A stretch of DNA of 64,000 nt from an uncultured bacterium. GTDB lineage: Bacteria; Planctomycetota; UBA1135; GCA-002686595. Every line of letters starts with the position of its first letter. Position 1 is the first letter of the stretch. Position numbers and translations under genes: made by a program. Where the stretch lies: positions 31,917 through 95,916 of the forward strand of contig CALCXM010000152.1 of the NCBI GenBank assembly GCA_937905825.1. The letters are read 5' to 3'. Below the pieces are notes generated by a model. The model saw only the letters and a list, made by a program, of their open reading frames with translations, was not told the origin of the DNA and made no database searches. Below, piece by piece: positions 60,444-64,000 of the stretch.

Positions 60444-61772
60444 CTACAAGTCGCGCACCTTGAACTCGGTGATGGTGGCTTGACCACCGACGATGCCGAG
60501 GCCGATGGCGGACGGTTTCAGAGGGAGGTCCGCTTCAAGCACGAGGGCTTCGTTCACGAAGACTTCTGCGTGTCCTTTGCGCACGCGCAGGATCAGGTCG
60601 AGCTCTTCGTTCTTGCGCAAGCGCACTCGATCCGAATGGGCAATGCCCCCCTGTTCCGTATAGATGAACGCGCCGGCGCCCAGCAACATTGCTTCGCAAT
60701 TAGCTCCGTAGCGAATCTTGACTCCCCAACACTCCCTGCCGATCTGAGCGCGCAGGCGAATGACGCAATCACCGCGGGGTTCACCGGGGGCGATCACATG
60801 GGACCAATCACTGCCACTCGGGTTGTCGCCCTCCAATTCCCCGCCCTGCGCTTTCCACTTGGCAATCTCATCCTCGGGCTTCAGGGAAGAGAGCAGCGGC
60901 TTCCAGGACTCGGGCTCCCCCAACAGGTCCCCGGGCAAACCAACTGCGGGTCCGGTCAGCAGAGTGAACTCACCCCCATCACCGCGGCGTTGGCTCAACA
61001 GGGTTGCAAGTGCAGGCCGAATCGGAAACGCCCGCAGTCGTTTGTGCCAGCCCTTCTGCACATCCTGCAACGACTTGCCGAGCGCCTTGCGAAGCGGCTT
61101 GCCGTGGTAGTACTCCATGACCTTGCGCGGCTTGTAGGTTTCGAGCAGGTAGAGAAAAAAACTGCCGGCCACGTCGTAGGCGTTCAAGCCAGGGTTCGCG
61201 CGCAGGAAGGCATAGAAGTCCGGGTGATCCACCAGATCCTTGAGGTCGGGCAAGCTGCCGCGCTCGAGTTCGTAGGCGGCAACCGAGTGCACCGGGATTC
61301 CGTGCACGTACTCGAGCACGGCATTGGCAATGCCCTCGGCAAAGAACATGTTGCGCGGCTCGTCTCCGGTGGACTTCATGGCGGCGACCACGATGTGCAC
61401 GAGTTCGTGCTTGCGCGTTTGGTCGTTGTCCCAGGGAATGTGACTCTCGCGTCCCGCGGAGTAGCCGCCCGTTCCACTCACACCTGTGATCTCCTCCATC
61501 TCCTTGAGATCGTCATAGAGAAAGAGGTGGAACGGTTCCTTGTCGTCGACCAAGCCATCGATTCCGAGCTCGCGCAGGATTTCGGTGTACTCCAGCTCCA
61601 CCAAGTGCGCCGTACGATCGACTGCTGCGCCGGCCCTTGAGCCTAGCCGGTAGTGCACTTCGAAGTGCTCGGTGGCCTGCACCTCGGAGAGCGTGCTTTC
61701 ACAAACGGGAAAGGCACCGGAGGACGCAAGAGCGAGAAAGGAACCGACAGCGAGAAGTGTGAGTGAGCGCAT
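60444..61772 (-). CDS. Secreted metalloprotease-like protein (HELVH) with C-terminal DUF1080/LamG-like domain
   Basis: A 442-residue exported protein (signal peptide LTLLAVGSFLALASSGAF). The zinc motif is HELVH at residues 122-126, with a downstream AEG (Glu146) giving the gluzincin arrangement HExxH plus Glu. The preceding segment TEHFEVHYRLGSRAGAAVDR is typical of peptidase-MA-like proteins. After a helical middle, the last 100 residues (WGVKIRYGANCEAMLLGAG, RVRLRKNEELDLILRVRKG, SAIGLGIVGGQATITEFKV) form a jelly-roll-like domain similar to DUF1080/LamG sugar-binding folds. It may cleave or process exported proteins while bound to glycan. The gene at 58571-59602 is a related protein without the zinc ligands. 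Confidence 0.72.
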   Translation of the reverse strand: MRSLTLLAVGSFLALASSGAFPVCESTLSEVQATEHFEVHYRLGSRAGAAVDRTAHLVELEYTEILRELGIDGLVDDKEPFHLFLYDDLKEMEEITGVSGTGGYSAGRESHIPWDNDQTRKHELVHIVVAAMKSTGDEPRNMFFAEGIANAVLEYVHGIPVHSVAAYELERGSLPDLKDLVDHPDFYAFLRANPGLNAYDVAGSFFLYLLETYKPRKVMEYYHGKPLRKALGKSLQDVQKGWHKRLRAFPIRPALATLLSQRRGDGGEFTLLTGPAVGLPGDLLGEPESWKPLLSSLKPEDEIAKWKAQGGELEGDNPSGSDWSHVIAPGEPRGDCVIRLRAQIGRECWGVKIRYGANCEAMLLGAGAFIYTEQGGIAHSDRVRLRKNEELDLILRVRKGHAEVFVNEALVLEADLPLKPSAIGLGIVGGQATITEFKVRDL

Positions 61773-61872
61773 GGGCTCATCCTAGCAGGTGATCCTGTCC
61801 TTGCAGATAGTTCCGAGCAGGCGCGATCTCCGGCACCATCGCAATTCTGTTAGCGAATACCCGGGCGCGGAA

Positions 61873-63111
61873 TCACAGCGCGCGTTGGTAGTGTGGTTTC
61901 CAGACGTGGATCGTCAATGGCACGCTGATGTTGAGGAAGAAGCAGGTCGCCATCAAGGTCGTGAAGGCCTCTTCGCTCAAGATCGAATGCTGCACGTAGG
62001 CGATGTCGAGCACCACAAAGGCCAGCTCCGCCCGACCGAGCATTCCGAAGCCAATCATGATGCTTGATGCACGGTTCATGCCCCCTGTAAAACGCGCGGC
62101 GAGGCCGGCGCTCACGATCTGAAAGAGCATAACACCAATCGTCATCGCGGCGATCTCAGGCATCAAGGAGACCACGAGCTTGAGGTCGAATTGGATCTGC
62201 GTGCCGAGGCTGACGAAGAACACCGGGCCGATCCAAGAGAAGGCAATGTTGTCGACAATTCGACGTGTGTCCTCGAAGGATCCAGTCCCCTCTTTGTGAA
62301 AGAAGTACTCCTCCGAAAGCACGAGGCCCGCGAGGTAGGCGCCGATCGCCGGGTGAAAGCCGAACTCGTGACCGAGGATGGCGCAAGCCACGGCGAACAG
62401 AAGTAGTTGCAGGACAGCGTGTTCACTGCCACCGAAGCGCAACGCATCGCGCATACCGAGGCGTCCGAGGCGCGGAAGGACTCGCAAGGGACCCCGTGCT
62501 CCCTGCGGCAGGATCCAGGCACCGACCATCCAGATCAGCGCGAAAAAGGCGATCGCTTTCGCCATGACGAGGAGCAGGCTCTGCACCTCAAACGGCACGT
62601 CGCTGGTGATGACGGGCACGACGACCGCGACCAGCGCGAGGGAAGCGATGTCGTCCAAAACGGCGGACGTCATGATGCGCGTGGCGACCCGCGAGCGGTG
62701 CAGCCCTTCGCTACGCAGGGAAATCATCGTGAGCGAAACGGCCGTCGCCGTCATCGCCAGCCCACAGATCAGCGAAATGTAGGCATCTCCCCAGAAGAAG
62801 TCTGCGACCCCGTAGGCAGCCACAAAGGGACCGAGTGCGCCAAAGAAAGCAATGCCCCAGCTGTGGCGCACGCTGCGCATGAAGTTCCCGGCGGTCTCCT
62901 CGAAACCGAGCGCAAACATGATCAGGACGATGCCTAAATCCGAAACACCGCGAATGAACTCCGAGCTCTCGCCGGGCAGCCAACCGAGTCTCACGAACAC
63001 CGTGCCCACGGCCAAGTAGTAGACGACCGGGGTCATGCGCGTGGCACGCGCCGCGACGACGGCCAGCAAGGCGCCGGACCAGATCACAGCCAGATGGACA
63101 AGATCGAGCAT
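61873..63111 (-). CDS. Kef-type cation/proton antiporter (CPA2 family)
   Basis: From the ATG at 63111, preceded by GGAGAGGT, the protein is 412 residues with about twelve hydrophobic helices. CPA2 features are visible: SDLGIVLIMFALGFEET in the fourth to fifth helix, MTSAVLDDIASLALVAVVV with the conserved paired acidic residues in the core, and GFHPAIGAYLAGLVLSE. It should exchange potassium or sodium for protons across the inner membrane. There is no TrkA-N or other regulatory domain at the C-terminus, so it is the short, unregulated type. A TATAAC box lies about ten bases before the start, with the GCGCTA core shared by two other promoters nearby. Confidence 0.87.
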   Translation of the reverse strand: MLDLVHLAVIWSGALLAVVAARATRMTPVVYYLAVGTVFVRLGWLPGESSEFIRGVSDLGIVLIMFALGFEETAGNFMRSVRHSWGIAFFGALGPFVAAYGVADFFWGDAYISLICGLAMTATAVSLTMISLRSEGLHRSRVATRIMTSAVLDDIASLALVAVVVPVITSDVPFEVQSLLLVMAKAIAFFALIWMVGAWILPQGARGPLRVLPRLGRLGMRDALRFGGSEHAVLQLLLFAVACAILGHEFGFHPAIGAYLAGLVLSEEYFFHKEGTGSFEDTRRIVDNIAFSWIGPVFFVSLGTQIQFDLKLVVSLMPEIAAMTIGVMLFQIVSAGLAARFTGGMNRASSIMIGFGMLGRAELAFVVLDIAYVQHSILSEEAFTTLMATCFFLNISVPLTIHVWKPHYQRAL

Positions 63112-63120
63112 ACCTCTCCA

Positions 63121-63130
63121 GTTATAGCGC
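63121..63130 (-). promoter_or_regulatory. Promoter-like GCGCTATAAC upstream of the antiporter
   Basis: On the minus strand the box reads GCGCTATAAC and ends about ten bases before the antiporter ATG at 63111. This would place transcription start very near the start codon, leaving just room for the GGAGAGGT ribosome site. It matches the decamers at 59635-59644 and 63418-63427. Confidence 0.45.
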
Positions 63131-63417
63131 TTGAGGAAGGCGGTGGTTGTCGGGTATCGGTCGGAATAGATCCCGCATCCCTTCGATGGTTCGGCGCTTC
63201 GACTAGGAGCCTGTGCCACAGATACGGCCCCGGCGCTTCTGGCATCGGACGGGTTCGCGCGCCCCAAGCACTGCGCGAAGCTGTGGCGATCGACTGGGGA
63301 AGTCGGCCTCAATCCGGGCTGAGCCTCCCCGATCGAGGCTCCCGGAGCGAATTCCCAGGGCGTCACGGTGGCCAGCGCCGAATCTCGAGCCGCTTCCGTT
63401 TTCACGGGGCCGGGGAA

Positions 63418-63427
63418 GCGCTAGAAT
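63418..63427 (+). promoter_or_regulatory. Promoter-like GCGCTAGAAT upstream of the small 157-residue protein gene
   Basis: GCGCTAGAAT ends 43 bases before the ATG at 63471, with TTTTCA about 17 bases upstream as a possible weak -35. TAGAAT or TAGGAT boxes also precede other plus-strand genes here (48225, 38995, 37946, 22106). Confidence 0.45.
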
Positions 63428-63470
63428 TCCGGCCCACCCGCTACCACCCCCTGCAAGTCACCAAATTCCA

Positions 63471-63944
63471 ATGCAAGTCATCGAGCAACTCAAAACCATG
63501 GACGAGGAGCGTTTCGCCGCGATCTACGAGTCCCTGGTCCACCAAGGCTTCGGGCCGCTCGACAATGAGGTCGCCAAGGCGCTCAAGTTTCGCCCCCAGG
63601 CCATTCGCAAGCTGCCCCTCGCCAAACGCGCTAAGCGTGCGAAGAGCATCCTCGAGAATGGAGCCAACGCGGAGATGTGCTACGAGATCTTCGGCAGCTA
63701 CCTGATCAAGGAACACAAGGAACTCGTCACGAGCTTCCTGGACTTGACCGGCGTGAAGCACGAGGAGGGCATGATCAACAGCATCGAGGAAGACATGCCC
63801 GAGGGCAGCAAGGTGGCCGACGCCGCCAAGGAGTTGGACGGCAAGCACGACGCTGCAGACGTGACCCTGTACCTCTCCTTGTGTGCTGAGCAGTGGCCTC
63901 AGGTTCCGGAAATCCAAGAGCTCTGGGCGTCGCGCAAGGCCTAG
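63471..63944 (+). CDS. Small helical protein of unknown function
   Basis: I take the ATG at 63471 (157 residues), since the upstream in-frame sequence is Pro/Arg-rich and unlike protein. The product is soluble, rich in Lys, Glu and Ala, and almost entirely helical by eye: MQVIEQLKTMDEERFAAIYE, then ALKFRPQAIRKLPLAKRAKR, then YLIKEHKELVTSFLDLTGVK and AAKELDGKHDAADVTLYLSL. There is no signal peptide, metal site or enzyme motif. I do not recognise the family. It has its own promoter-like box and is divergent from the antiporter gene by about 360 bases between starts. Confidence 0.65.
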   Translation: MQVIEQLKTMDEERFAAIYESLVHQGFGPLDNEVAKALKFRPQAIRKLPLAKRAKRAKSILENGANAEMCYEIFGSYLIKEHKELVTSFLDLTGVKHEEGMINSIEEDMPEGSKVADAAKELDGKHDAADVTLYLSLCAEQWPQVPEIQELWASRKA

Positions 63945-63957
63945 TCCCGCTCTATTC

Positions 63958-64000
63958 ATGAGTCGATTTGCCAATAGTCCCAACTCGCTCTCTGGCGGTG
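63958..64000 (+). CDS. Possible start of a further gene, cut by the window end
   Basis: An ATG at 63958, 13 bases after the preceding stop, opens a frame reading MSRFANSPNSLSGG to the window edge. Close spacing suggests an operon with the 157-residue protein. Too short to assign a product. Confidence 0.3.
   Translation, partial: MSRFANSPNSLSGG

Overview
The window is high-GC bacterial DNA that looks chromosomal. It most resembles a planctomycete-like lineage. This placement is inferred from gene content and no rRNA marker is present: several secreted FG-GAP/VCBS and RCC1 propeller proteins, a CRTAC1-type ASPIC/UnbV protein, a formylglycine sulfatase, a PQQ-like propeller, repeated SGNH hydrolases, an octaheme hydroxylamine-oxidoreductase-like protein and much surface-glycan machinery. 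There is no phage, insertion sequence or CRISPR array.

Layout. 0.1-6.7 kb: a secreted esterase, then a minus-strand operon for a membrane quinol/cytochrome c system (tetraheme cytochrome, Tat-exported ferredoxin, NrfD-like quinol protein, octaheme HAO-family cytochrome, small Cys-tailed protein). 7.2-17 kb: two SGNH hydrolases, a DUF2339/DUF3999 membrane pair, an AlbA_2 regulator and a large GT-C-like membrane protein. 17-30 kb: secreted propellers, a sulfatase, a TerB-DnaJ cochaperone and a degenerate tRNA. 30-40 kb: a glycan cluster of three stand-alone GT4 glycosyltransferases (two are an inverted duplicate pair), a methyltransferase, a GT-GT-methyltransferase fusion, and Rmd plus Gmd for GDP-6-deoxymannose sugars. 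40-48 kb: a miniature RCC1 protein, an ABC exporter, a TMTC-like TPR membrane protein, a beta-lactamase-fold hydrolase and a possible RNA gene. 48-54 kb: a tight operon of arginine decarboxylase, SlyD-like isomerase, an amber-interrupted polysaccharide deacetylase and a NodU/CmcH carbamoyltransferase. 54-64 kb: a seven-repeat RCC1 protein, a large Ig-like surface protein, a protease-like protein without zinc ligands, a decaying RCC1 pseudogene, an HELVH protease, a Kef-type antiporter and a small unknown protein.

The most striking pattern is a Cys-rich C-terminal module of about 150 residues (CFGDG/CPC start, YRDP and FNFSNA end). It caps three otherwise different secreted proteins, survives in one pseudogene, and has a divergent relative on a fourth protein. 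It behaves like a shared surface-sorting or attachment domain that spreads by duplication and decays. Other points worth a second look are the HAO-NrfCD operon, the head-to-head glycosyltransferase duplication, the anticodon-less tRNA, a dispersed hairpin repeat, and a strong terminator with no protein gene in front of it.
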